From contig CAIJTR010000036.1 in the NCBI GenBank assembly GCA_903823665.1, positions 30,077 to 94,076 of the forward strand: a stretch of 64,000 bases of DNA, read 5' to 3'. Source of the DNA: an uncultured Rhodospirillales bacterium. Its GTDB lineage: Bacteria; Pseudomonadota; Alphaproteobacteria; Acetobacterales; Acetobacteraceae. The position numbers and the translations under genes are program-made. This document shows positions 54,912 through 63,940 of the stretch, piece after piece. Below the pieces are notes generated by a model, which saw only the letters and a program-made list of their open reading frames with translations, was not told the origin of the DNA and did not search any database. Every line of letters starts with the position of its first letter. The stretch's first letter is position 1.

Positions 54912-55790
54912 ATGACACATCTTTTGCGGCGTGCTGCCGCACCCCTTTTCACCGCAACCGGACTGTTGCTGGCGGCATCTGCCCACGCGGAAATGCCGCG
55001 CCCCTGGCAGATGGGCATGCAGCAGGCCGCCTCGCCGGTGCAGGAGTCGGTGCAAAGCCTGAATGACATCGTTCTGGTGATCATCACGCTGATCACCGTT
55101 TTTGTGGCGGGTCTGCTCGGCTGGGTGGCCTTTCGCTACAGCGCCAAGCGCAACCCGGTGGCCAGCCAGAACAGCCACAACACCATGCTCGAAATCGCCT
55201 GGACGATGATCCCGGTGCTGATCCTGGTTGGCATCGCCATCCCAAGCTTCCGCCTCGTCTATTTCGAGGACCGTACCCGCGAAGCCGACATCACCATCAA
55301 GGTGACCGGCCATCAGTGGTATTGGGAATATGACTACGGCTCCGTCGCCAAGGTCGATTTCAACAGCAACGCGATCAAAGAAGAAGACCTGAAGCCCGGG
55401 CAGCTCCGTCTGCTCGATGTCGACAACCAGCTCGTCGTCCCTGCTGGCAAGAACGTCCGCGTGCTCACCACTTCCGGTGACGTCATCCACAGTTTCTTCA
55501 TCCCAAGCCTCGGCGTGCAACGTTACGCCATCCCAGGCCGGACCATCGAGACGTGGTTCAAGGTCAACGCGCCCGGCGTCTATTATGGTGAATGCAATCA
55601 AATCTGCGGCACCAACCACTCGCAGATGCCAATCGTGATCCACGCCATGCCAGAGTCTGAGTTCCAGGCTTGGCTCACAACCGCAAAGACAAAGTTTGCT
55701 GATGCAGCTCCGGCAGCCGCCGCGTCCCCGCAAAAGCTCGCTGGCGAGACGGCTCCGCAGTCGTACGCCATTGCACAAATTCAGCGCTGA
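54912..55790 (+). CDS. ctaC: Cytochrome c oxidase subunit II
   Basis: Start chosen at ATG 54912 after GGACAGGC; TTG 54897 is less likely. The product is 292 residues with a signal peptide (to about SAHAE), two membrane helices and the CuA domain. The CuA ligands are in GECNQICGTNHSQM (C228, C232, H236, M239). The residue between the cysteines is Gln where Glu is more usual. No haem-c motif is present, so this is an aa3-type enzyme. First gene of the operon. Confidence 0.96.
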   Translation: MTHLLRRAAAPLFTATGLLLAASAHAEMPRPWQMGMQQAASPVQESVQSLNDIVLVIITLITVFVAGLLGWVAFRYSAKRNPVASQNSHNTMLEIAWTMIPVLILVGIAIPSFRLVYFEDRTREADITIKVTGHQWYWEYDYGSVAKVDFNSNAIKEEDLKPGQLRLLDVDNQLVVPAGKNVRVLTTSGDVIHSFFIPSLGVQRYAIPGRTIETWFKVNAPGVYYGECNQICGTNHSQMPIVIHAMPESEFQAWLTTAKTKFADAAPAAAASPQKLAGETAPQSYAIAQIQR

Positions 55791-55818
55791 TCCATGTGTC
55801 GCGTGAAGGAGATTTAAT

Positions 55819-57414
55819 ATGAGTGCGACCGCCCACGATCATTCCCACGACGATCACGGCCACGCGCCCGGCTTCGTCCACCGCTGGCTGATGAGCACGA
55901 ACCACAAAGACATCGGCACGCTGTATCTGATCTTCGCCATCGTGGCGGGCATCGTCGGCGGCGCGCTGTCCATCTGGATGCGTATCCAGCTGATGTATCC
56001 GGGCTCTCACCACGTGGTGAACGGCCAGCAATGGAATGCCATCGTCACCGCGCATGGCCTCGTGATGATCTTCTTCGTGGTGATGCCCGCCATGATCGGC
56101 GGCTTCGGCAACTGGTTCGTGCCGCTCATGATCGGCGCGCCCGACATGGCATTCCCCCGTCTGAACAACATCAGCTTCTGGCTGCTGGTTCCGGCCTTCG
56201 CGCTCATCATGCTCGGCCTGTTCACCGGTGACGGTTCGGGTTCCGGCTGGACGCTGTATCCGCCTTTGTCCAACAGCACCTATCAGCCCGGCACGGCGCT
56301 CGATTACACGCTGTTTGCGCTCCACTTGGCCGGTATCTCCTCGCTTCTCGGTGCCATCAACTTCATCACCACCATCTTCAACATGCGTGCGCCGGGCATG
56401 ACCCTGCACAAAATGCCGCTGTTCGTGTGGTCGATGCTTGTCACCGCAGCCCTGCTGCTGCTCGCCGTGCCGGTGCTCGCCGGTGCGATCACCATGCTCA
56501 TCACCGACCGCAACTTCGGCACGTCGTTCTTCGACCCAGCCGGCGGTGGCGATCCGGTGCTGTTCCAGCATCTTTTCTGGTTCTTCGGCCATCCCGAAGT
56601 CTACATCATGATCCTGCCCGGCTTCGGCATGATCAGCCACATCATCAGCACCTTCTCCAAGAAGCCGGTGTTCGGCTATCTCGGCATGGCCTACGCGATG
56701 GTCGCCATCGGTGTCGTCGGTTTCGTCGTCTGGGCGCACCACATGTTCGTCTCGGGCATCGAGGTTGATACCCGCGCCTACTTCATGGCCGCCACGATGA
56801 TCATCGCAGTCCCCACCGGCATCAAGATTTTCTCCTGGATCGCCACCATGTGGGGCGGTTCCATCGAGATGAAGACGCCGATGCTCTGGGCCATCGGGTT
56901 CATCTTCCTGTTCACCGTCGGCGGCGTCACAGGTGTGGTGCTGTCCAACGCCGGTCTCGATCAGGTGCTGCACAACACGTATTATGTGGTGGCCCACTTC
57001 CACTACGTGCTCTCTCTCGGTGCCGTGTTCTCGATCTTCGCCGGCTTCTACTACTGGATCGGCAAAATGTCGGGCCATGAGTATCCGGAGTTCTGGGGCA
57101 AGGTGCATTTCTGGGTCACGTTCGTCGGTGTGAACCTCACGTTCTTCCCGATGCACTTCCTCGGTCTCGCCGGCATGCCGCGCCGCTATCTGGACTATCC
57201 AGACGCATTTGCCGGCTGGAACTACGTCGCCTCCATCGGCTCGTTCATCGGTGGCTTCTCGGTGCTGATCTTCCTGTTCGTCCTCTACAAGACGTTCACC
57301 AACCCAGCCAAGGTTGCCGACAACCAGTGGGGCGAAGGTGCAACCACCCTCGAATGGACCGTCTCCTCGCCGCCGCCGTTCCACGTCTTTGAAGAGCTTC
57401 CCCGCGTCAGCTGA
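55819..57414 (+). CDS. ctaD: Cytochrome c oxidase subunit I
   Basis: 531 residues with twelve predicted membrane helices. Key blocks: [34 protein letters not shown], the CuB site [17 protein letters not shown], and [32 protein letters not shown]-like spacing (GGAGATTTAAT) precedes the ATG. It holds haem a, haem a3 and CuB and pumps protons. Confidence 0.98.
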   Translation: MSATAHDHSHDDHGHAPGFVHRWLMSTNHKDIGTLYLIFAIVAGIVGGALSIWMRIQLMYPGSHHVVNGQQWNAIVTAHGLVMIFFVVMPAMIGGFGNWFVPLMIGAPDMAFPRLNNISFWLLVPAFALIMLGLFTGDGSGSGWTLYPPLSNSTYQPGTALDYTLFALHLAGISSLLGAINFITTIFNMRAPGMTLHKMPLFVWSMLVTAALLLLAVPVLAGAITMLITDRNFGTSFFDPAGGGDPVLFQHLFWFFGHPEVYIMILPGFGMISHIISTFSKKPVFGYLGMAYAMVAIGVVGFVVWAHHMFVSGIEVDTRAYFMAATMIIAVPTGIKIFSWIATMWGGSIEMKTPMLWAIGFIFLFTVGGVTGVVLSNAGLDQVLHNTYYVVAHFHYVLSLGAVFSIFAGFYYWIGKMSGHEYPEFWGKVHFWVTFVGVNLTFFPMHFLGLAGMPRRYLDYPDAFAGWNYVASIGSFIGGFSVLIFLFVLYKTFTNPAKVADNQWGEGATTLEWTVSSPPPFHVFEELPRVS

Positions 57415-57426
57415 TCGGACCCTACC

Positions 57427-58404
57427 ATGACCCCCGCCGCACATGCGGTGGCCGCCGACGACAGGGGGGACATCGCGTCCCCCCTGTCGCCGCTTTCGGT
57501 CGCAACGGATGATATCTCTACGGCTCGTGACTGGCTGATGATGCTGAAGCCGCGGGTGATGACACTCGTGGTCTATAGCGGCCTGGCCGGTTTGCTTGTC
57601 GCCCCCGGCCATATCCACTGGGTGGTTGCAACCGCCGCCATCATCTGCATCGCAGTGGCTGCTGGTGCCTCCGGTGCCATCAACATGTGGTATGACCGCG
57701 ATATCGACGCCATCATGCGCCGCACGCAAAAGCGCCCGATCCCCGCCGGTCGCATCGCGCCGGATGAGGCTCTGGCCTACGGCATCGTGCTCGCAGTCAC
57801 CTCGGTTCTGGTGATGGGTCTCGCCACCAACTGGGTCGCGGCTGCCCTGCTCGCGGGCTCCATCGCCTTCTATGTTTTCATCTACACCATGTGGCTGAAG
57901 CGCCGCACGCCGCAGAACATCGTCATCGGTGGTGCCGCCGGGGCCTTCCCGCCGCTGATCGGCTGGGCCGCCGTCACCGGTGATGTGACGCTCATGCCCT
58001 GGCTGCTGTTCGGCATGATCTTCCTCTGGACCCCGCCACATTTCTGGGCGCTGTCTCTCTTCGCCCACGCCGATTACGAGCGGGCAGGGGTGCCCATGCT
58101 CCCCGTCGTCTCCGGTGCGAAGGAAACCCGCCGGCAGGTGATGCTCTACACCGTGGCCCTGGTGCCGTTCACCTTGCTGCCCTGGCTGCTCGGCTACACC
58201 GGCCTCATCTACGGCATCAGCGCCGCAGTGCTCGGCCTCGGCTTCCTCTACAGCTCCTGGCGTTGCCTGAATGACAAGCAGGACGAAGCAGGCGTGAGCC
58301 TCACGAAGGACGCGCCGGCCAAATCCACATTCAAATACTCAATCTACTATCTGTTCGTCCTGTTCGGCGCGCTGGTGGTCGATTGGCTGGTGATGGCGGT
58401 ATGA
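57427..58404 (+). CDS. ctaB: Protoheme IX farnesyltransferase (haem O synthase)
   Basis: 325 residues. The UbiA-family Asp motifs are NMWYDRDIDAIMRRTQKRP and the later YTMWLKRRTPQNIVIGGAAG; several membrane helices. It adds farnesyl to haem B for the oxidase. Twelve bases after ctaD; its stop overlaps the next small gene (ATGA). Confidence 0.96.
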   Translation: MTPAAHAVAADDRGDIASPLSPLSVATDDISTARDWLMMLKPRVMTLVVYSGLAGLLVAPGHIHWVVATAAIICIAVAAGASGAINMWYDRDIDAIMRRTQKRPIPAGRIAPDEALAYGIVLAVTSVLVMGLATNWVAAALLAGSIAFYVFIYTMWLKRRTPQNIVIGGAAGAFPPLIGWAAVTGDVTLMPWLLFGMIFLWTPPHFWALSLFAHADYERAGVPMLPVVSGAKETRRQVMLYTVALVPFTLLPWLLGYTGLIYGISAAVLGLGFLYSSWRCLNDKQDEAGVSLTKDAPAKSTFKYSIYYLFVLFGALVVDWLVMAV

Positions 58405-58562
58405 CCGAACTTCCCCATCTCACCCTCGCCGAATCCCAGGCACTCGCCAAAAAGCGCCGTGGCCGCAACATCGCCATGCTCATCGCGCTGGTTTCCCTCT
58501 GCGTGCTGTTCTATGCGCTCGCAGTTGTGAAACTCGCCGGTAAAATGGGCACGCCGGGATGA
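58401..58562 (+). CDS. CoxF-like small membrane protein
   Basis: 53 residues (MTELPHLTLAESQALAKKRR then one helix MLIALVSLCVLFYALAVVKL). Starts inside the ctaB stop and ends inside the ctaG start. A short membrane protein of this kind lies between ctaB and ctaG in many alphaproteobacteria and is named CoxF. Its role in oxidase assembly is not clear. The conserved place and both overlaps support it. Confidence 0.85.
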   Translation: MTELPHLTLAESQALAKKRRGRNIAMLIALVSLCVLFYALAVVKLAGKMGTPG

Positions 58563-59158
58563 ACCGCAACGCAGGCCTGGCATTGGGGCTTGTGGTCGTC
58601 ATTGGCGGCATGACCGGCATGGCCTTCGCCTCCGTGCCGCTCTACCGCGCTTTTTGTGCGGCCACCGGCTATGGCGGCACACCCGATATCAGCGGACAAC
58701 GCTCCGCCGGGGCCGTCCAGCGGCAGGTGCGCGTGATGTTCGAGGCCAACACCCATCCTGGCCTCCCCTGGACGTTCAAGGCCGTGCAACCGGAGATCAC
58801 CCTGCCCCTCGGCGACGAGCAGCCGGCTTTCTACGAGGCCCGCAACAACGGCAGCACCGCCATCAAAGGTGTCGCCGTCTACAACGTCACCCCCGAGAAA
58901 GTTGGCAAATACTTCCACAAAACCGCCTGCTTCTGCTTCAACGAGCAGACCTTGCAGCCCGGTCAGGACGCGCAATTCCCGCTGAGTTTCTGGGTGGACC
59001 CCAAACTCGCCGAAGACCCCAACACCGCTGACGTGAAAACCATCACGCTCAGCTACTCCTTCTTTCAGGCCGCCGATGACCCTGCCTTGCACGCCGCCGT
59101 GGCGACGGCAGGGCCGATGGCCAACCCAAGCGACCATCCGGGCCAAGTTGTTCGATGA
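58559..59158 (+). CDS. ctaG: Cytochrome c oxidase assembly factor CtaG/Cox11
   Basis: 199 residues with one N-terminal membrane helix. The copper-binding CFCFNEQTLQPGQ and VPLYRAFCAATGYGGT are Cox11 signatures. It delivers copper to CuB of subunit I in the periplasm. The stop overlaps a 21-codon mini-ORF. Confidence 0.96.
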   Translation: MNRNAGLALGLVVVIGGMTGMAFASVPLYRAFCAATGYGGTPDISGQRSAGAVQRQVRVMFEANTHPGLPWTFKAVQPEITLPLGDEQPAFYEARNNGSTAIKGVAVYNVTPEKVGKYFHKTACFCFNEQTLQPGQDAQFPLSFWVDPKLAEDPNTADVKTITLSYSFFQAADDPALHAAVATAGPMANPSDHPGQVVR

Positions 59159-59220
59159 TGGCGCTTGAAACCCAGATCATTTTGGCGATGATGCGCCGCA
59201 ACAACCCGACCCTAGCTTGA
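59155..59220 (+). CDS. Possible 21-residue mini-ORF between ctaG and ctaE
   Basis: ATG 59155 overlaps the ctaG stop as ATGA and reads MMALETQIILAMMRRNNPTL then Ala and TGA at 59218-59220. ctaE starts eight bases later with GAGGACGAC. It might be a coupling device that carries ribosomes to ctaE. It may equally be chance; no family is known. Confidence 0.3.
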   Translation: MMALETQIILAMMRRNNPTLA

Positions 59221-59227
59221 GGACGAC

Positions 59228-60082
59228 ATGAGCAACGATTCCCACGGCGCGCCCACGACCAGCATGTCGGGCCTCAGGCACCCCTATCACCTCGTCGATC
59301 CGTCAATCTGGCCGCTGGCTGGCTCGGCCGCCGCATTCTTCACCGTCGTGGGAATTATCCAGGCCGCCCATTTCGGCAATTACGTGTTCCTCTACATCGG
59401 CCTCGCCGGCGTTTTGACCACCATGTTCATGTGGTGGCGCGATGTTCTGCGTGAGAGCCGCGTGCCTGGCGTTCACACCTCCATCGTCCGCCTCGGCCTG
59501 CGCTACGGCATGATGCTGTTCATCGCCAGCGAAGTGATGTTCTTCGTCGGCTTCTTCTGGGCCTATTTCCACTTTGCCCTCTACCCGACGGAACACGTGC
59601 TCGGCACCGCCACCCCCGCATGGCCGCCGGTTGGCATCACCACCTTCAACCCGTTCGGCTTGCCCTTCCTGAACACCATGATGCTGCTGCTCTCTGGCTG
59701 CACCGTCACATGGGCGCACCATGCGCTGCTGGAAAGCGACCGCAAGAACGTTATCCGCGCCCTGATCGCCACCGTGTTCCTCGGCGTCGCCTTCACGTTC
59801 TGCCAGTTCATCGAATATTCCGATGCGCCGTTCAAGTTCGATGGCGGCGGCGTGTATCCGGCGATCTTCTTCCTCGCCACCGGCTTCCATGGCTTCCACG
59901 TTATTGTCGGCACCGCGTTCCTGGCCGTGTGCCTGGGCCGCGCCAATGCCGGCCACTTCACCCCGGAGAAGCATTTCGGTTTTGAGGCCGCCGCCTGGTA
60001 TTGGCACTTTGTGGACGTGGTGTGGCTGTTCCTGTTCATCGCAATCTACATCGCCGGCCAGAGCGCTGTCGTCCACGGCTAA
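59228..60082 (+). CDS. ctaE: Cytochrome c oxidase subunit III
   Basis: 284 residues with seven membrane helices. HPYHLVDPSIWPLAGSAAAF, GMMLFIASEVMFFVGFFWAY and GFHGFHVIVGTAFLAVCLGR are subunit III blocks, ending in WYWHFVDVVWLFLFIAIYI. It stabilises the catalytic core. DUF983, often found next, is absent. Confidence 0.97.
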   Translation: MSNDSHGAPTTSMSGLRHPYHLVDPSIWPLAGSAAAFFTVVGIIQAAHFGNYVFLYIGLAGVLTTMFMWWRDVLRESRVPGVHTSIVRLGLRYGMMLFIASEVMFFVGFFWAYFHFALYPTEHVLGTATPAWPPVGITTFNPFGLPFLNTMMLLLSGCTVTWAHHALLESDRKNVIRALIATVFLGVAFTFCQFIEYSDAPFKFDGGGVYPAIFFLATGFHGFHVIVGTAFLAVCLGRANAGHFTPEKHFGFEAAAWYWHFVDVVWLFLFIAIYIAGQSAVVHG

Positions 60083-60758
60083 CCCCACGCCCCGCCGGCT
60101 GCTTCTGCCGGCGGTCAGCACCGCAGTCATGCTCGCCATTCTGTTGTCACTCGGTGTGTGGCAGTTGGAGCGGCGGGCATGGAAGCACAACCTCCTGGCG
60201 CAAATCGACGCCGCCGAGGCACGCCCTGCCATTCCTATGCCGCCCAACCCTGCGCCCTTCACCAAGGTGCGCGTCGAAGGCCGTCTCCGCGCCGATCTCA
60301 CCGCCATCTATGGCGCAGAAGTCCGCGGCACCACGCTCGGCGGCCAGCTCATCATGCCGATGGAACGCACCGGCCAAGCGCCACTGCTGATCGACCTCGG
60401 CTGGGTGCCGAACGAGGCCGACGCCGCCCACCCATTCAAAATCCCGCAAGGCCCCATCGACGGCTTCATCCGCCCGCCCGAGCATGCCTCAACCTTCTCT
60501 GGCAAAGACAGTCCGGACAAGCGTCTGTTCTACACGCTAGACCCCGCGCTGATCGGCAAATCCCTCGGCCTGCCCAATGTTGCGCCGTACACGCTGATCG
60601 CCATTGGTACACCACAGCCCGGCGTTTACCCCGACCCCGCCACCGCTCTGCCACGACCCGCCGACAACCACCTGCAATACGCCTTTACGTGGTTTGGTTT
60701 CGCCCTCACGCTCGCCATTATATTCGCCCTTTACGCCCGGAAGGCCCCACGCGCATGA
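60066..60758 (+). CDS. SURF1 family oxidase assembly protein, start uncertain
   Basis: The frame reads SSTANPTPRRLLLPAVSTAV then MLAILLSLGVWQLERRAWKH. The first usual start, ATG 60129, falls in the middle of the first membrane helix. CTG 60066 would restore it with a plausible N-terminus, so I use that with low confidence. SURF1 features: GVWQLERRAWK, TKVRVEGRL, PLLIDLGWVP, DNHLQYAFTWFGFALTL. It aids haem a insertion into subunit I. Its stop overlaps the peptidase start (ATGA). Confidence 0.8.
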   Translation: MSSTANPTPRRLLLPAVSTAVMLAILLSLGVWQLERRAWKHNLLAQIDAAEARPAIPMPPNPAPFTKVRVEGRLRADLTAIYGAEVRGTTLGGQLIMPMERTGQAPLLIDLGWVPNEADAAHPFKIPQGPIDGFIRPPEHASTFSGKDSPDKRLFYTLDPALIGKSLGLPNVAPYTLIAIGTPQPGVYPDPATALPRPADNHLQYAFTWFGFALTLAIIFALYARKAPRA

Positions 60759-62242
60759 CCGCTTATGCCCGCCTGACCGCCCGCGCCACCCGCATCGCCA
60801 CCATCCGCGAGGCGCAATCCATGCTCGACTGGGACGCCAGCGCCATGATGCCGCTCGGCGGTGGCGATGCACGCGGCGACCAGATTGCCGTCCTCGCCGG
60901 CCTCGCCCACGGCCTCAGCATCGCCCCAGACGTCGCCGACGATCTCGCCGCCGCCGAAGCCGCCCCGCCCGCCGACGCATGGGACGCCGAAAACCTCCGC
61001 CTCCTCCGACACGCCCATACCCGCGCCACCGCACTCCCATCCGATCTCGTCGAAGCCACCGCCCGCGCCTGCTCCGACACCGAGCGCACATGGCGTCAGG
61101 CCCGCGCGGACGCCGATTTCGCCCTCGTCGCCCCAAAGCTCGAAAACCTCATCGCCCTGATGCGCGAGCAGGCAACCGGCCTCGCCCCCGCCCTCAACCT
61201 CACGCCCTATGACGCCATGATGGACGGATACCAGCGCGGTGTGACGGCTGCCGACGTCAACCCGGTGTTCGCCGATTACGTCTCCTTCCTCACCGACGCC
61301 CTCCCGCGCGCCGAGGAGCTCCAAGCCAAACGCGGCACACCGCTCCCCCTCCAAGGCCCATTCGCCGAGGACGTGCAGGAAGCCCTCTGCCGCAGGCTCT
61401 CCGCGCAAGCAGGCCTAGAGCCCGAGCATTCCAGGCTCGACCGCTCCACCCACCCCTTCTGCGGCGGCACCCCCACCGACGTGCGCATCACCACGCGCTA
61501 CCGCACCGATGATTTCGGCCAGGCCCTGATGGGCGTGCTCCACGAAACCGGTCACGCCCTTTACGAACGCGGCCTGCCCACCGCCTACGCCCGCCAACCC
61601 GTCGGCGAAGCAGCCGGCATGGCAGCGCACGAAAGCCAGTCCCTCATCATCGAAATGCAGGCTTCCCGGTCTGACGCCTTCCTCTCCTGGCTCGGCCCGC
61701 AGCTGCAAACCCTGTTCGGCGGAGACCCCGCGACCTACGCCCAAGGCAACCTCGCCCGCACCATGCGCCGCATCCATCGCGGCTTCATCCGTGTTGATGC
61801 GGACGAAATGACCTACCCCGCCCACGTCATCCTGCGCTTCCGCCTCGAACAGGCGCTGATCTCCGGCGACCTCAAAGTGCCCGATCTCCGCGCCGCCTGG
61901 AATGACGGCCTGCACGCCCTGCTCGGCATCCGCCCTGCCAATGACCGCGAAGGCGTGCTGCAGGATATCCACTGGTATTGTGGCCTCTACGGCTATTTCC
62001 CCAGCTACTCCCTCGGCGCAATGGCTGCCGCCCAACTCATGGCCGCAGCCCGCCGAGCCGTCCCTGAAATCGACATGGCGCTGGCCCAAGGCAATTTCGC
62101 CCCCCTCGTCGGCTGGCTCCGCACCAACGTCCATGCCAAGGGCAGCCGTTACGGCTTCAACGACCTGCTGCTCCACGCCACCGGCAAAAAGCTCGATCCG
62201 TCTGACTTCCAGGCCCACCTGACCCAGCGCTACCTTACATAA
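60755..62242 (+). CDS. M32 family carboxypeptidase (Taq-type)
   Basis: 495 residues from ATG 60755; the frame's extension to 60158 lies inside SURF1 and is rejected. The zinc motif is HETGHALYERG, preceded by PTDVRITTRYRTDDF and followed by GEAAGMAAHESQSLIIEMQA, where the third ligand lies. C-terminal IHWYCGLYGYFPSYSLGAM is also typical. It removes C-terminal residues in a metal-dependent way. It is translationally coupled to SURF1, but there is no evident functional link. Confidence 0.94.
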   Translation: MTAYARLTARATRIATIREAQSMLDWDASAMMPLGGGDARGDQIAVLAGLAHGLSIAPDVADDLAAAEAAPPADAWDAENLRLLRHAHTRATALPSDLVEATARACSDTERTWRQARADADFALVAPKLENLIALMREQATGLAPALNLTPYDAMMDGYQRGVTAADVNPVFADYVSFLTDALPRAEELQAKRGTPLPLQGPFAEDVQEALCRRLSAQAGLEPEHSRLDRSTHPFCGGTPTDVRITTRYRTDDFGQALMGVLHETGHALYERGLPTAYARQPVGEAAGMAAHESQSLIIEMQASRSDAFLSWLGPQLQTLFGGDPATYAQGNLARTMRRIHRGFIRVDADEMTYPAHVILRFRLEQALISGDLKVPDLRAAWNDGLHALLGIRPANDREGVLQDIHWYCGLYGYFPSYSLGAMAAAQLMAAARRAVPEIDMALAQGNFAPLVGWLRTNVHAKGSRYGFNDLLLHATGKKLDPSDFQAHLTQRYLT

Positions 62243-62296
62243 CGCCGCCCACGCTGCCAGACTGCCAGTGACTGGGAGGCAACTGGGAGGCAACCA

Positions 62297-63481
62297 ATGA
62301 AAATCGATCGCCTGCGCGCCTTCATGACGCGCGACAAAGATCGCCCGCGCGTCATCCTCGCCATCGACACCGCATGCGGCCTCACCGGCTGGGGCGAGTG
62401 CTACAATCACGGCCCCGATCAGGCCCTCCTGCCACTGCTCGACTACCTCGGAACCTTCCTCACCGGTGCCGACCCGCGGCGCATCGAGCACATCATGGCC
62501 GGCCTCGCCCAACAAGCTCGCTTCCCGCAAGGTGCGCTCGGCCTCGCCGCCTTCTCCGCCATTGACCACTGCCTGTGGGATATTTCCGCCAAGGCGCTGA
62601 ACGTGCCCGTCTACCAGCTCCTCGGCGGCCACGTGCGCGACCGCGTGCGCGTCTACGCCGGCATCTACACAGCGCCAGACCCTGTCATTGCCCGCGACCA
62701 GATGGACGCGCTTGAGGCGGAATGGGGTCTCACCGCGTTCAAACTCTCGCCCTGGCGCGTCAACATCCACGCCACCCGCTGGGGTGAAGTCGTCCGCACG
62801 TCTGCCGAATATTTCCGCCAACTGCGCGAAACCGTTCGCACCGACTACGAAATCGCGTTCGACGCCCACGCCCAGATCATCGAGCCGGTGCAGGCCATGC
62901 AACTCGGCAACGCCCTGGCACCGTATGACCCGCTTTTCTTCGAAGAACCGCTCCGCCCTGAAAATTTCGAGGCCTGGGGTGAGCTAAAACGCGGCCTGCA
63001 CTGCACGCTCGCCACCGGCGAGTCACTCTACAGCCGCTTTGAATTTCTCCGTTTGCTGCAGGTCCGTGGGGCCGACATCATCCAGCCCGACATCTGCGTC
63101 GTCGGCGGCATCACCGAAATGCGCCGCATCGCCACCCTCGCCGAAGCCCACTTCGTCACCATCGCCCCACACAACCCCATGGGCCCGCTCGCCACCGCCG
63201 TGAACGTGCATTTCGCCGCCAGCACCACGAATTTCCGCATTCTGGAATACCGCCTGCCGCACGGCCCGAACTACAGCTACGGCGACCCCAACCCCGAGCC
63301 CTCCAAAGGTGCCTACTACGTCGCCGACCCCTATCTGCCAAAAGACGGCCACCTCGACCTCCGCCCAGACCGCCCAGGCTGGGGCGTGGAGATGGACATG
63401 ACGATCCTGGGCACACCGGGTTATGTGCATTGGCAACGTAAAACCGCCATCCGCCCGGATGGCTCAACCGCGTATGTGTGA
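62297..63481 (+). CDS. Enolase-superfamily dehydratase (mandelate racemase/galactonate dehydratase-like)
   Basis: 394 residues. Magnesium ligands are seen in IAFDAHAQI, FFEEPLRPENF and ATGESLYSRFEF; IAPHNPMGPLATAV carries the catalytic His region. N-terminal capping domain includes AAFSAIDHCLWDISAKALNV. This fits sugar-acid dehydratases such as DgoD; substrate unproven. No kinase or aldolase of a sugar-acid pathway is beside it. Confidence 0.88.
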   Translation: MKIDRLRAFMTRDKDRPRVILAIDTACGLTGWGECYNHGPDQALLPLLDYLGTFLTGADPRRIEHIMAGLAQQARFPQGALGLAAFSAIDHCLWDISAKALNVPVYQLLGGHVRDRVRVYAGIYTAPDPVIARDQMDALEAEWGLTAFKLSPWRVNIHATRWGEVVRTSAEYFRQLRETVRTDYEIAFDAHAQIIEPVQAMQLGNALAPYDPLFFEEPLRPENFEAWGELKRGLHCTLATGESLYSRFEFLRLLQVRGADIIQPDICVVGGITEMRRIATLAEAHFVTIAPHNPMGPLATAVNVHFAASTTNFRILEYRLPHGPNYSYGDPNPEPSKGAYYVADPYLPKDGHLDLRPDRPGWGVEMDMTILGTPGYVHWQRKTAIRPDGSTAYV

Positions 63482-63485
63482 GCAG

Positions 63486-63584
63486 GATCGCGGCTAAGTT
63501 GCTCTAGAACCATATGACTCTAGAGCAACTTAGCGCCGACCAGATTGCACCGGAACGGTTCAATCTGGTCGGGCGTTGCTCTAG
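63486..63584. repeat. Composite palindromic element, copy C
   Basis: A half unit (63486-63507, GGCTAAGTTGCTCTAG end) matches the right half of copy A unit 1. An AT-rich spacer (CATATGA) follows, then a full hairpin (63520-63584) with ends CTAGAGCAAC and CGTTGCTCTAG and inner stem GACCAGATTG/CAATCTGGTC. It starts five bases after a stop codon and its last CTAG holds the stop of the convergent small gene. Confidence 0.85.
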
Positions 63585-63778
63585 GTTTCGTCGACATCGG
63601 TCAGCTGCCGGTTCACCAGCCAAGCCAACCCCACCACACCCAGGCCTGCGAGAAGTTCTACGACCGTCAAACCGTCCACGCTGCTCCACCAGCCCGCCAA
63701 CAGCACCAATAGGCTCAAAACGAGCAACCCCATCCAAATAAGCAAATCCACGCCCATTCGAGCGATGAAATGTTTCAT
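63581..63778 (-). CDS. Small membrane protein of unknown function
   Basis: 65 residues from ATG 63778 (MKHFIARMGVDLLIWMGLLV); the frame extends to 63868 with a Cys/His-rich, less convincing stretch. Two hydrophobic helices (about 9-30 and 36-55). No family known. Its TAG stop (63581-63583) is the edge of repeat copy C. Confidence 0.6.
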   Translation of the reverse strand: MKHFIARMGVDLLIWMGLLVLSLLVLLAGWWSSVDGLTVVELLAGLGVVGLAWLVNRQLTDVDET

Positions 63779-63940
63779 GCCTTGGCACCTCCAACACCGC
63801 AGTGTGGCTTTATCCGAATGCCACCCGCCTCCCCCAACGGCGCAGTGATGCCGATTAAGTTGCTTCACTTCAATTCAAGCTCCCGTGATTTCGCAACAAA
63901 CTTCGTCGCGTCCTCGCCCCACCAAGCCATAGTGTCACCA

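Noticed and set aside
55675..58068. 797-codon open frame antisense to ctaC, ctaD and ctaB
   Set aside because: Its sequence is a run of Asp, His, Gly, Glu and Arg with no fold or motif, as expected on the back strand of high-GC membrane-protein genes.
60158..60754. Extension of the M32 peptidase upstream
   Set aside because: It lies out of frame within SURF1 and is Arg/Pro/His-rich; ATG 60755 overlaps the SURF1 stop as ATGA.
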